Part shown: in pieces, positions 42,715-50,076 of the stretch
How the letters are laid out: each line of letters starts with the position of its first letter
Position numbering within the stretch: the first letter of the stretch is position 1
From: Hyphomicrobiales bacterium
GTDB lineage: Bacteria > Pseudomonadota > Alphaproteobacteria > Rhizobiales > Aestuariivirgaceae
Assembly: GCA_016710435.1 (NCBI GenBank)
Contig: JADJVV010000001.1
Span: forward strand, 1 to 64,000
Length of the DNA stretch: 64,000 bases
Direction of reading: 5' to 3'
The notes under the pieces: model-generated
Seen by the model: the letters and a program-made list of their open reading frames with translations, nothing else
Told to the model about the DNA's origin: nothing
Database searches by the model: none
Made by a program: the position numbers and the translations under genes

Positions 42715-43353
42715 TCAGAACTGCATGCCGGGTGGCGGCGTCACAGCCTGCCAGCCATCGTCCGTAAACGCTTTCATGTGCCGTTCCAGAAGTTCTTGAT
42801 AACTACCTGAAAAAGAAGTTATTTTCTGTCTCGCGCTGGACTGGAGTCCCAGCTCCGCGAAAGCGTCTGCAGCTTCATCTCCTGGCGCAGACGAAGCGCG
42901 CGCCAGCGCGAGAACCCAGCGCACCGCCACGAACCAGCTGTCGTCGCCCTGCCGCACCTGTGGGCCGAACACCGCACCATCGCGGGACCGGGTCAGCAGC
43001 GGTTCGACGAGGAAGACGCCATCCCGCACCTCCGGACCGAGTTTCCAGGGGCGCGGTGCAAGCAGGATGTCGGCCTCTCCGGCCTGAAGTGCGATGGCCC
43101 CGTCCTCTGCACCCACCTCGATGATCGCCACCGCCTCGGCGCGGCCGACGACAGCGGCGGCGATCAGGGCGCAGAAGTCGATGGCCAAACCGCTGCGCTT
43201 GCCATCCTGCATCTCCGAAAGTCCGGGCGCGGAGGCGGCAACTGCACAATTCACAATCCCACGCGCGTGAATGTCTTCCAGTGTTCCCGCCTGCCCCGGC
43301 GGAGCGGCAAGCGTTGTGGCAAGCATGATGAACGCGGCACGTATCAGGCCCAT
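42715..43353 (-). CDS. Shortened amino-acid-type solute-binding protein
   Basis: 212 residues with signal peptide (IMLATTLAAPPGQAG). The start (TLEDIHARGIVNCAVAAS, LAIDFCALIAAAVVG) and the later QVRQGDDSWFVAVRW resemble general L-amino-acid binding proteins of the AapJ type. Those are about 340 residues; here the middle, including the second lobe and its ligand loops, is missing, so EPLLTRSRDGAVFGPQVRQGDD joins parts that are normally far apart. The frame is open throughout, so this is not a simple frameshift. No ABC permease or ATPase is adjacent. It may have lost transport function or serve another role. Confidence 0.65.
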   Translation of the reverse strand: MGLIRAAFIMLATTLAAPPGQAGTLEDIHARGIVNCAVAASAPGLSEMQDGKRSGLAIDFCALIAAAVVGRAEAVAIIEVGAEDGAIALQAGEADILLAPRPWKLGPEVRDGVFLVEPLLTRSRDGAVFGPQVRQGDDSWFVAVRWVLALARASSAPGDEAADAFAELGLQSSARQKITSFSGSYQELLERHMKAFTDDGWQAVTPPPGMQF

Positions 43354-43432
43354 GCCCCATGCAAGCCCGAGCCCGAGATGCCGTCAACCGGCTCCTTGCT
43401 TCTACCGGCCCGCGAGACGGGCGGGGCTGCGC

Positions 43433-43960
43433 TCAGGTCTTGGCGCGCTTGATCGCGGCGAGGATCATGTCTTCTGCCTCGGCCGCATCGCCCCAGCCGA
43501 TGACCTTCACCCACTTGGTGGTTTCAAGGTCCTTGTAGTGGGCGAAGAAGTGCTCGATCTGCTGCAGGGTGATTTCCGGCAGATCCTTGTAATTGTGCAC
43601 GCTCTCATAGCGGCGGGTGAGGCGCGGCACGGGCACGGCAATCACCTTCTCGTCGCCGCCGGCTTCGTCCTGCATCTTGAGCACGCCCACGGGGCGCACT
43701 GCCACAATGGCGCCGGGAATGATGCCGCGCTGATTGGCGATGAGCACGTCGATCGGATCGCCATCATCTGAAAGCGTGTGCGGAATGAAGCCGTAGTTTC
43801 CGGGATAGCGCATGGAGGTATACAGGAAGCGATCCAGCACCAGCGCCCCCGACTTCTTGTCCATCTCATACTTGATGGGTTCGCCGCCCACCGGCACCTC
43901 GACGATGACGTTGACCTCCTTCGGTGGATTGCGGCCGATGGAAACGTGTTCGAGGTTCAT
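43433..43960 (-). CDS. ppa: Inorganic pyrophosphatase
   Basis: Hydrolyses pyrophosphate in the cytoplasm. The 175-residue family I enzyme has the typical start (MNLEHVSIGRNPPKEVNVI), the active-site acids in GDPIDVLIANQRG near residue 65, and FFAHYKDLETTKWVKVIGW near the end. Full length and intact. It is divergent from the regulatory region of the respiratory island. Confidence 0.96.
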   Translation of the reverse strand: MNLEHVSIGRNPPKEVNVIVEVPVGGEPIKYEMDKKSGALVLDRFLYTSMRYPGNYGFIPHTLSDDGDPIDVLIANQRGIIPGAIVAVRPVGVLKMQDEAGGDEKVIAVPVPRLTRRYESVHNYKDLPEITLQQIEHFFAHYKDLETTKWVKVIGWGDAAEAEDMILAAIKRAKT

Positions 43961-44185
43961 GCTGTCACTCCGGAAGAAAACGGGGAATCATCCCGACACT
44001 AGAGCGGCAGCCACGCCTTTTCCACCGCTCCCAAGGGCTGAGATGGCGATGGGCGCCGAAGCCTGAAATCATGGTTTTCGCCGTGTTCATTGCGCTTGGG
44101 CCGGCCCAGTCAATTACGCTGCCAAAATGTCATGGCTGAAAAGGGCGATATCATCGGACGTTCTCCCGTCAAGCCCGAAAACCAC

Positions 44186-44198
44186 TGACTTTTTGTCA
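44186..44198. promoter_or_regulatory. Inverted repeat, possible activator site for the sigma-54 promoter
   Basis: TGAC-TTTTT-GTCA is a perfect palindrome centred about 109 bases upstream of the start predicted from the sigma-54 element. That is the usual distance for an NtrC-type enhancer site. The likely ligand is the regulator encoded at 53224-54600, by position only. Confidence 0.45.
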
Positions 44199-44238
44199 AT
44201 TCCCGAGCGCCGCGCTCTGGAACTGCCCTCATATAAAA

Positions 44239-44252
44239 TTGATATTTTTCAA
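44239..44252 (+). promoter_or_regulatory. FNR/FixK box before the respiratory island
   Basis: TTGATATTTTTCAA fits TTGA-N6-TCAA; only the inner A of the second half differs from TTGAT-N4-ATCAA. The palindrome extends one base each side (ATTGA...TCAAT). It lies about 56 bases before the start predicted from the sigma-54 element, so it either acts on that promoter or drives a separate one. Confidence 0.6.
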
Positions 44253-44275
44253 TGTCTTGGCGCTATTTTTCCAGC

Positions 44276-44290
44276 TGGCATGTGGTTTGC
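44276..44290 (+). promoter_or_regulatory. Sigma-54 promoter (-24/-12) of the respiratory island
   Basis: TGGCATGTGGTTTGC matches TGGCACG-N4-TTGC at all but one position, with the invariant GG (44277-44278) and GC (44289-44290) exactly 10 bases apart. The predicted start is near 44301, 29 bases before the first gene. A sigma-54 activator gene lies in the same island. Confidence 0.78.
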
Positions 44291-44329
44291 GATGGTTAAG
44301 GCAAAGCAAATACAGCGGGGGTTCAACGC

Positions 44330-44644
44330 ATGCCACGATCTCGTCTCCTGGTCACAGCCATGGTGCTCCTCCTGCCCGTGGCGATTACCCCTGTGAGTGC
44401 CAGCGAGATTGCAGGCCTGCAGCCAAGCATGCGTCCGGCGGGTGCGCCGGTGATCGCCGAAATGGCTAAGCCCGACGGCTGGTACAGCGCCGCTTTGACG
44501 GGCGTTTCGAAACCCTTTCCCGCAAGCCTCAAGTTCCTTGTCAATCAGGGAAACTGGTTTTCGCCCTTCCTCCATCCCGGAATGACAGGGCCGTACGACA
44601 TTCGCGGTTGGCACCCCAGCAAGCCTGCTGAACCCGCCAACTGA
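44330..44644 (+). CDS. Small secreted protein of unknown function
   Basis: 104 residues. A clear signal peptide (LLVTAMVLLLPVAITPVSASA-like, cut probably after SA-S) precedes a mature part of about 80 residues rich in Pro, Gly and Trp, with DGWYSAALTGVSKPFPASL, NQGNWFSPFLHPGM and YDIRGWHP. No cysteine and no known domain is seen. It is the first gene after the sigma-54 promoter, and 82 bases precede the next gene, so it is probably part of the respiratory island. Ribosome site is weak (GCGGGGG). I do not recognise the family. Confidence 0.65.
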   Translation: MPRSRLLVTAMVLLLPVAITPVSASEIAGLQPSMRPAGAPVIAEMAKPDGWYSAALTGVSKPFPASLKFLVNQGNWFSPFLHPGMTGPYDIRGWHPSKPAEPAN

Positions 44645-44725
44645 TTCAACGAATGGCGCAACGGCACTCGCGCATGCCGAAGCGTCCAAAACTCCGCGCG
44701 ACATTCAATCGGAAGGAATACGATC

Positions 44726-45157
44726 ATGACGAAGTCGATGAAGCGAATGCTTTTCGCAGCCAGTGCAATCGCGGTGCTGGCTGCTGTTCCCGCAGTCGCT
44801 GAAGAAGCCCAGCAGGGCATGGGCGGAATGTCCGGCATGGGCGGCATGTCCGGCATGGGCGGCATGTCTGGCATGGGCGGCATGTCCGGCATGGGCGGAA
44901 TGTCCGGCATGGGCGGCATGGCAGGTAACGGCGGCGGTTGGGTCTGCACGCAATATACCTACGCTGCTCCCGGCGGCATGACGGGCATGGGCGGCATGTC
45001 CGGCATGGGCGGCATGTCCGGCATGGGCGGAATGTCCGGCATGGGCGGAATGTCCGGCATGGGCGGCATGTCCGGCATGGGCGGAATGTCCGGCATGGGC
45101 GGAATGTCCGGCATGGGTGGCATGCAGGGTGGAGAATTCACCCCGCCTGCCAACTGA
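44726..45157 (+). CDS. Secreted Met/Gly-rich repeat protein (MSGMGG repeats)
   Basis: 143 residues. A signal peptide (MLFAASAIAVLAAVPAVAEE) is followed by a mature protein that is almost wholly GMGGMS repeats in two blocks, residues about 31-70 and 85-134. Between them lies a short non-repeat GNGGGWVCTQYTYAAPGG, with the only cysteine. GGAAGGAAT precedes the ATG region. The 18-base DNA unit is itself tandemly repeated. Periplasmic methionine-rich stretches bind soft metals such as Cu(I) in other proteins, or can act as methionine-sulfoxide sinks. Either would fit beside a DMSO-reductase-family enzyme, but this is inference. I know no named family. Confidence 0.75.
   Translation: MTKSMKRMLFAASAIAVLAAVPAVAEEAQQGMGGMSGMGGMSGMGGMSGMGGMSGMGGMSGMGGMAGNGGGWVCTQYTYAAPGGMTGMGGMSGMGGMSGMGGMSGMGGMSGMGGMSGMGGMSGMGGMSGMGGMQGGEFTPPAN
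44817..45123 (+). repeat. 18-bp tandem coding repeats in two blocks
   Basis: Units of the type GGCATGGGCGGAATGTCC repeat at 18-base steps at about 44817-44925 and again at about 44985-45123, interrupted by 60 unique bases. Units differ mainly by synonymous changes (GGCATG/GGAATG), which suggests slippage-driven growth with selection on the GGMSGM peptide. Confidence 0.85.
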
Positions 45158-45169
45158 TCCCACGACCTC

Positions 45170-45197
45170 GCGCTGGGGGAGCTTTCTTCCCCAGCGC
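45170..45197 (+). terminator. Intercistronic hairpin between the Met-rich gene and the cytochrome gene
   Basis: Perfect 9-bp stem GCGCTGGGG / CCCCAGCGC with a 10-base loop, 12 bases after the stop of the Met-rich gene. No T run follows, so partial termination or mRNA protection is more likely than full termination. It would let the small secreted proteins be made in excess over the enzyme. Confidence 0.5.
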
Positions 45198-45223
45198 ATT
45201 CTCCAAGTGATGGAATCCAGAAA

Positions 45224-46807
45224 ATGAAAAAACTGCAGGAGGCCGGACTCTTCGTCACGCTGGCCGCTGGTATTGTGATTGCCGTGAATGCGCTCAGCAC
45301 CTTCGGCGTTGCGCGCCCCGATCTCTCGCCGCCGGACCCACCGGGCATGAAGGTCGATGCGGGAGGTACAATGGAAGCAGCACCTTCTCCTGCGCTGACG
45401 AAACAGCAAGTGGCGCAGACGGAAACTGCAGCGCCCGCTGTTGCCGCACCCGTCGCCGAAGCCGCTTCCGGCGTACCGGATGCCACTGCGGGCAAGGCCG
45501 TGTTCGCCAAGTGCAAATCCTGCCATGCCACTGACAAGGGAAAGAACGGCGTTGGGCCTTCTCTCCATGGCGTGCTGAACCGCCCCGTCGCATCGGTAGA
45601 GGGCTACAAATATTCCGACGCCATGAAGGCGAAAGCCGCTGAAGCATGGACGCCGCAACTGCTTGATGTGTACCTCAAGGATGTGAAGGGAACGGTGAAA
45701 GGCACCAAGATGGCCTTCGCGGGCCTGCCCAAGGACAAGGAACGGGCCGACGTCATCGCCTTCCTGGCGCAGAATTCAGATTCACCAGTCGCTGCGGCGG
45801 ACCTTGGCCTTGGCGCAGCTGCCGCTGGCGCCGGTGCCGCAGCGCCTGCAGCCGCGTCAGCGGACGAACCGGCCACCACCGCTGCCCCAGCAGGTGAAGC
45901 ACCGGTTGCTGGCGCGGCTGCAGCCTCATCCCCAGCAGAACCGGCCGCCCCCGATGCGCCACCTGCAATCACCTACAGCGACCCGCCTGCGCCCACGGCC
46001 GAGGAAACCGCCGCCGAAGTGGCAGCCGTCGAAGCGCTGAAGAAGACGCTGTCCGGCATGGACCGCCAGCGCGCCAAATATCATCCCCTGCACTTCAAGC
46101 CCGCGATCGACACAGCCACCAATGGCGAATGCCTGGTGTGCCACCAGGAGGTGCTCGACACGGCCGTGCGTGAAATGTCGCCAGCTGGACTCGAAGCGCA
46201 ATCCTCGCTTGCCTGGTACCAGACGCTGGCGACCTATGACGGTGCGCAGATGACCTTCCACCAGCGTCACATGTCGTCGCCCTACGCCAAGGCCGTGATG
46301 AACCTCAAGTGCACCTTCTGCCACCAGGGGAATGATCCGCGCGAGGAAAGCCCGCACATGACGGTGGCCGCTGCCGACATGACCTCCAACAACGGCAGCC
46401 AACCCTTCACGTTGCGCAAGATGGTGAACCCCAGCGAGACGTGCTTGCGCTGTCATGGTGCCATGCCCGACCCGGTGAACATCATGGGCCTTCCCGGGCC
46501 GTGGCCGGAAGCGCGCAAGGATCTGGAGAACGCCGACGCGCCCAACGGCTGCCTGACCTGCCACGGTGAGCTCTTCCGCACCAACCGCCACAACGTCACT
46601 TACCTCAACGCCGCCACCATCGAGGATCTGGCGAAGGAAAGCTCCGACGTTTGCTACGGCTGCCACGGAGGCCGCGCCTGGTACATGACGTCCTATCGCT
46701 ACCCGCGCCATCCCTGGCCCGGCATGGATGCCAGCACCGTTCCCGATTGGGCGAAGGACCGGAAGACCGAGTCCGACCCCCGTTACCAGATCAAAGCCGC
46801 ACAGTGA
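45224..46807 (+). CDS. Hexaheme cytochrome c: class I domain fused to a pentaheme domain
   Basis: 527 residues, held in the membrane by an uncleaved-looking N-terminal helix (AGLFVTLAAGIVIAVNAL) and facing the periplasm. Six CxxCH motifs: CKSCH (about 97) in a class I cytochrome c domain with a likely methionine ligand in GTKMAFAGL, then CLVCH (303), CTFCH (362), CLRCH (407), CLTCH (442) and CYGCH (477). An Ala/Pro linker of about 75 residues joins the two parts. It is directly upstream of the DmsA-like gene, and no DmsC-type anchor exists, so it probably carries electrons between the respiratory chain and the molybdoenzyme. The exact fusion is not one I recognise. Confidence 0.85.
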   Translation: MKKLQEAGLFVTLAAGIVIAVNALSTFGVARPDLSPPDPPGMKVDAGGTMEAAPSPALTKQQVAQTETAAPAVAAPVAEAASGVPDATAGKAVFAKCKSCHATDKGKNGVGPSLHGVLNRPVASVEGYKYSDAMKAKAAEAWTPQLLDVYLKDVKGTVKGTKMAFAGLPKDKERADVIAFLAQNSDSPVAAADLGLGAAAAGAGAAAPAAASADEPATTAAPAGEAPVAGAAAASSPAEPAAPDAPPAITYSDPPAPTAEETAAEVAAVEALKKTLSGMDRQRAKYHPLHFKPAIDTATNGECLVCHQEVLDTAVREMSPAGLEAQSSLAWYQTLATYDGAQMTFHQRHMSSPYAKAVMNLKCTFCHQGNDPREESPHMTVAAADMTSNNGSQPFTLRKMVNPSETCLRCHGAMPDPVNIMGLPGPWPEARKDLENADAPNGCLTCHGELFRTNRHNVTYLNAATIEDLAKESSDVCYGCHGGRAWYMTSYRYPRHPWPGMDASTVPDWAKDRKTESDPRYQIKAAQ

Positions 46808-46826
46808 TGCCTGCAGGAGAATGACA

Positions 46827-49388
46827 GTGACCTATCAAGCCAAAGGCAATCCCCTCCTCGGCCTGCTGAACCCCAACCGCCGCAAGGTGCTGAAAGGCGG
46901 TGCGGCGACGCTTGCGGCAGGACTCGTTCCCGGCGCACTGGCCACCAAGGCCAATGCTTTTGCCTACGAACCTTATCCGAAAGACGACGACCTCGAAACG
47001 GTCGTGACGAGTTGCGCCCACAATTGCGGCTCGCGCCACATGCTCGTCGCCCACAAGAAGGGCGACGTCATCGTCCGCCTGTCAACGGACAACGGCACCT
47101 ACCAGGGTGATGCTTTCAACACCGACACGGAAGAAATGCCGCAGATGCGCGCCTGTCTGCGCGGACGTTCCTATCGCCTGCGCCTCTATTCACCCGAACG
47201 CCTGCTCTACCCCATGAAGCGCGTAGGCAAGCGCGGTGAGGGAAAGTTCAAGCGTGTCACCTGGGAACAGGCGCTCACCGATATTTCCGAACGCATGGTG
47301 TATCTCAAGAACAAGTTTGGCCCGACAGCCCTGCTCGACCAGAGCTATGCCGGTGCCTCCTATGGCGTGCTGCACAAGTCCGACCAGGTGGAAGGACTGC
47401 TGGGACGCTTCATGGGCATGTTCGGCTGCCGCACCTCGTCGTGGTCCATTCCCTCCTACGAGGGCACCAAGTTCTCGTCACGCACGACCTTCGGCACCAT
47501 TCAGGACGGCAACGAGGACGATGCCTTCGCGCACTCCAAGCTCATCATCATGTGGGGATGGAACCCGGCCTACACCTTCCACGGCGGCAACACCTTCTAC
47601 TACATGCGCATGGCCAAGCAGCGCGGCTGCAAGTTCGTCGTGATCGATCCGCAATATACGGACTCGGCCGCGGCCTATGACGCGTGGTGGATTCCGATCA
47701 AGCCGAATACGGATGCGGCCATGCTCGCCGCCATGGCCCACTACATCTTCACCAACAACCTGCAAGACCAGGCCTTCATCGACCGCTTCACGCAAGGCAT
47801 GGACGCCGGCACCATGCCGCAATGGGCGCGGGGCAAGGAGAATTTCAAGGACTACATTCTCGGCACATACGACGGCCAGCCGAAGTCACCCGAATGGGCC
47901 GAACCCATTTGCGGCGTGAAGGCCGACGACATCAAGAAACTCGCCGACATGTATGCGACCACCAAGCCCGCGGCCTTGAAGGCGTCGTGGGCGCCGGGGC
48001 GCAACGCTTACGGCGAACAGTACAACCGCATGGCCGCCGCCGTGCAGGCCATGACCGGCAACATCGGCGTGCTGGGTGGCTGCTCGGAAGGCATCGGCAA
48101 GGGCTGGCACTCCGAGGCCGTCGCCTACCCCTACGACCAGTTTGCCAATGTGTGGTATGCCTCCATCAAGTCGGACCGTTGGGCCCATGCTGTGCTCAAC
48201 TACCCCAACCTGAAGCGCGAAGACCTCGGACTGTGGCCGCGTGACGACCAGTTTGACGGCGTGATCCCAAACATTCGCGGCATCTTCTGGCAGGGGTCGG
48301 ACTGGCTGAACCAGTTGACCAACATCAACAAGGAAATCCAGGCCATCCGCAAGCTGGACTCCTATGGCGACGGCGAGAGCCTGCTGGTGTGCATGGATTC
48401 CACCATCACGCCGACGGGCATCTGGGCCGACTATCTGCTGCCCATCGCCACGCACTTCGAGCGCCATGACGTGGCACTGCCCTGGTACAAGGGACACTAC
48501 TACATCCATCGGCCCAAGGTGATCGAACCCATGGGTGAATCGAAGACCGACTTCCAGGTCTTCACCGAGCTGGCCTATCGCCTGGGCTTCGGCCCCGGCT
48601 ACAATCCCAAGGCCAACCGCGATTACTTCCACGACAACACGGCAACGGACGAGGCCTATCTCTCGGACTGGTGGAACTTCAAGGTCATCCCCAACCAGAA
48701 TCCCGGCATCGATTGGGCGACGTTCAAGCGGCGGGGCATCCACAAGTTCATCCTGCCGGAACCCCACGTGGCTTTCCGCGCGCAGATCCGTGACGGCATT
48801 CCCTTCGAGACGGCCTCCGGCAGAATCGAAATCCTGTCCACGGAACTGGCCCAGGTCACCGACTGGACCCGCACCCGCTACGGTACGGAAATCCCCTCCA
48901 TTCCAAAATGGATAGAGCCATGGGAGTCGCTCAACAGCGAGAAGACCAAGAGCCATCCATATCACCTGATCTCGCCGCACCCGCGCTGGCGCACCCACTC
49001 GATCTTCAACAACATCCCGTGGCTGCGCGAGACCTTCACGCAGGAAGTGACCATGTACACGGGCGATGCCAGGAAGATTGGCGTCGTGACGGGCGACACC
49101 GTCGAGGTCTTCAACGACCGCGGCAAGGTGGTCCTCCCCGTCTTTGTCACCGAACGCTGCATGCCAGGCGTCGCGGTAATGCATGAAGGCGCATGGATGG
49201 ACATCGCCGAGGATGGCACCGACCGCTCCGGCAACCCGGACTTCCTGACGCTGGACGAACCCAGCCCCGCCGGTGCCTTCGCCTACAACACGGTGCTGTG
49301 TGACATCCGGAAAACCGACCTGCAACACCGGCCCGGATGGGATGAGCTGGCCACGGCCCGCAGCTTCATCTTCCGGCGCGACCAGTAA
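46827..49388 (+). CDS. DmsA-like molybdopterin oxidoreductase catalytic subunit
   Basis: Periplasmic enzyme of the DMSO reductase family. A Tat signal (NRRKVLKGGAATLAAGLVPG) begins near residue 17. The FS0 iron-sulfur motif reads CAHNCGSRH ... ACLRGRS: the third cysteine of the usual C-x3-C-x3-C is a histidine. The DmsA-like order follows: YPMKRVGKRGEGKFKRVTWE, IIMWGWNPAYTF, FVVIDPQYTDSAAAYDAWW, KASWAPGRNAYGEQYNRM, and the C-terminal cofactor domain (HPYHLISPHPRWRTHS, VEVFNDRGK, MPGVAVMHEGAW). A GTG at 46827 is preferred since AGGAG lies seven bases upstream; an ATG at 46821 is too close to it. About 853 residues, family size. The substrate is unknown: closest in layout to DMSO/TMAO-type reductases. 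Confidence 0.88.
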   Translation: MTYQAKGNPLLGLLNPNRRKVLKGGAATLAAGLVPGALATKANAFAYEPYPKDDDLETVVTSCAHNCGSRHMLVAHKKGDVIVRLSTDNGTYQGDAFNTDTEEMPQMRACLRGRSYRLRLYSPERLLYPMKRVGKRGEGKFKRVTWEQALTDISERMVYLKNKFGPTALLDQSYAGASYGVLHKSDQVEGLLGRFMGMFGCRTSSWSIPSYEGTKFSSRTTFGTIQDGNEDDAFAHSKLIIMWGWNPAYTFHGGNTFYYMRMAKQRGCKFVVIDPQYTDSAAAYDAWWIPIKPNTDAAMLAAMAHYIFTNNLQDQAFIDRFTQGMDAGTMPQWARGKENFKDYILGTYDGQPKSPEWAEPICGVKADDIKKLADMYATTKPAALKASWAPGRNAYGEQYNRMAAAVQAMTGNIGVLGGCSEGIGKGWHSEAVAYPYDQFANVWYASIKSDRWAHAVLNYPNLKREDLGLWPRDDQFDGVIPNIRGIFWQGSDWLNQLTNINKEIQAIRKLDSYGDGESLLVCMDSTITPTGIWADYLLPIATHFERHDVALPWYKGHYYIHRPKVIEPMGESKTDFQVFTELAYRLGFGPGYNPKANRDYFHDNTATDEAYLSDWWNFKVIPNQNPGIDWATFKRRGIHKFILPEPHVAFRAQIRDGIPFETASGRIEILSTELAQVTDWTRTRYGTEIPSIPKWIEPWESLNSEKTKSHPYHLISPHPRWRTHSIFNNIPWLRETFTQEVTMYTGDARKIGVVTGDTVEVFNDRGKVVLPVFVTERCMPGVAVMHEGAWMDIAEDGTDRSGNPDFLTLDEPSPAGAFAYNTVLCDIRKTDLQHRPGWDELATARSFIFRRDQ

Positions 49389-49406
49389 GGCGGAGAGCAG
49401 ACAATC

Positions 49407-50075
49407 ATGGCTCAAGTTCTCGACAAGAAGAAAATTCGCGAAGCCGCCGCCAAGGTGAAGGCCGAAGGCTATGCACCGGTAACGCCCGACGTGCAGTGGG
49501 GCTTCATCCACAACAATGTGGACTGCATTGGTTGCCGCGCCTGCGAAATCGCCTGCAAGGACAAGAACGGCCTGGCACCCGGCCCGCGTTTCCGCCGGGT
49601 GCAATACATCGAAGGCGGCACCTATCCGGAGGTCTATGCCTTCAAGGTGAACATGTCGTGCAATCACTGTGCACAACCCGCCTGTCTGCCTACCTGCCCG
49701 ACAGGCGCGATCTTCAAGCGCCAGAAGGACGGCATCGTCGATATTGATTCCACGCTCTGCATTGGCTGCCGCCGCTGCGAAGCCGCCTGCCCCTTCGGCG
49801 CGCCGCAATACGACCCCGACAGCAACACGGTGAAGAAGTGCAACATGTGCGTGGACGAAATGGACGCGGGCCGCCGCCCCTATTGCGTCATGGCCTGCAT
49901 GATGCGCGTGCTGGACGTGGGGCCGATCGAGGAACTGCGCGGCGGAACCTACGAGACGAAGGCGCGCGGACCCAATGATGAAATCGTGCGCCAAGTGAAG
50001 AACATGGCCGACCCCAGCCTCACCAATCCCTCCATCGTCTTCGTGCCGCACTCCAAGGGCAAAGTGGAGAGCTGA
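49407..50075 (+). CDS. DmsB-like four-cluster ferredoxin subunit
   Basis: 222-residue electron-transfer subunit with four cysteine groups for [4Fe-4S] clusters: CIGCRACEIACKD near residue 40, CNHCAQPACLPTCPTGA near 85, CIGCRRCEAACPFGAP near 117 and CNMCVDEMDAGRRPYCVMAC near 145. It has no signal peptide, as expected if it is exported bound to the Tat-dependent catalytic subunit. It starts 18 bases after that gene, with a GGAGAG ribosome site. In this locus it would pass electrons between the hexaheme cytochrome and the molybdenum centre. Confidence 0.92.
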   Translation: MAQVLDKKKIREAAAKVKAEGYAPVTPDVQWGFIHNNVDCIGCRACEIACKDKNGLAPGPRFRRVQYIEGGTYPEVYAFKVNMSCNHCAQPACLPTCPTGAIFKRQKDGIVDIDSTLCIGCRRCEAACPFGAPQYDPDSNTVKKCNMCVDEMDAGRRPYCVMACMMRVLDVGPIEELRGGTYETKARGPNDEIVRQVKNMADPSLTNPSIVFVPHSKGKVES

Positions 50076-50076
50076 C

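Larger units (their letters stand above)
43961..44329. other. Intergenic regulatory region before the respiratory island
   Basis: No gene is supported here; the open frame at 44127-44396 has neither ribosome site nor recognisable protein features. The right half is AT-rich and holds an inverted repeat, an FNR/FixK box and a sigma-54 promoter, listed separately. The ppa promoter should be at the left edge. Confidence 0.6.

Noticed and set aside
44127..44396. 89-codon open frame over the regulatory region
   Set aside because: It overlaps the sigma-54 promoter and the start of the 44330 gene, has no ribosome site and no protein-like pattern.
44817..45123. Possible CRISPR-like or VNTR array
   Set aside because: The 18-bp units have no spacers and stay in frame in a gene with signal peptide; it is a coding repeat.
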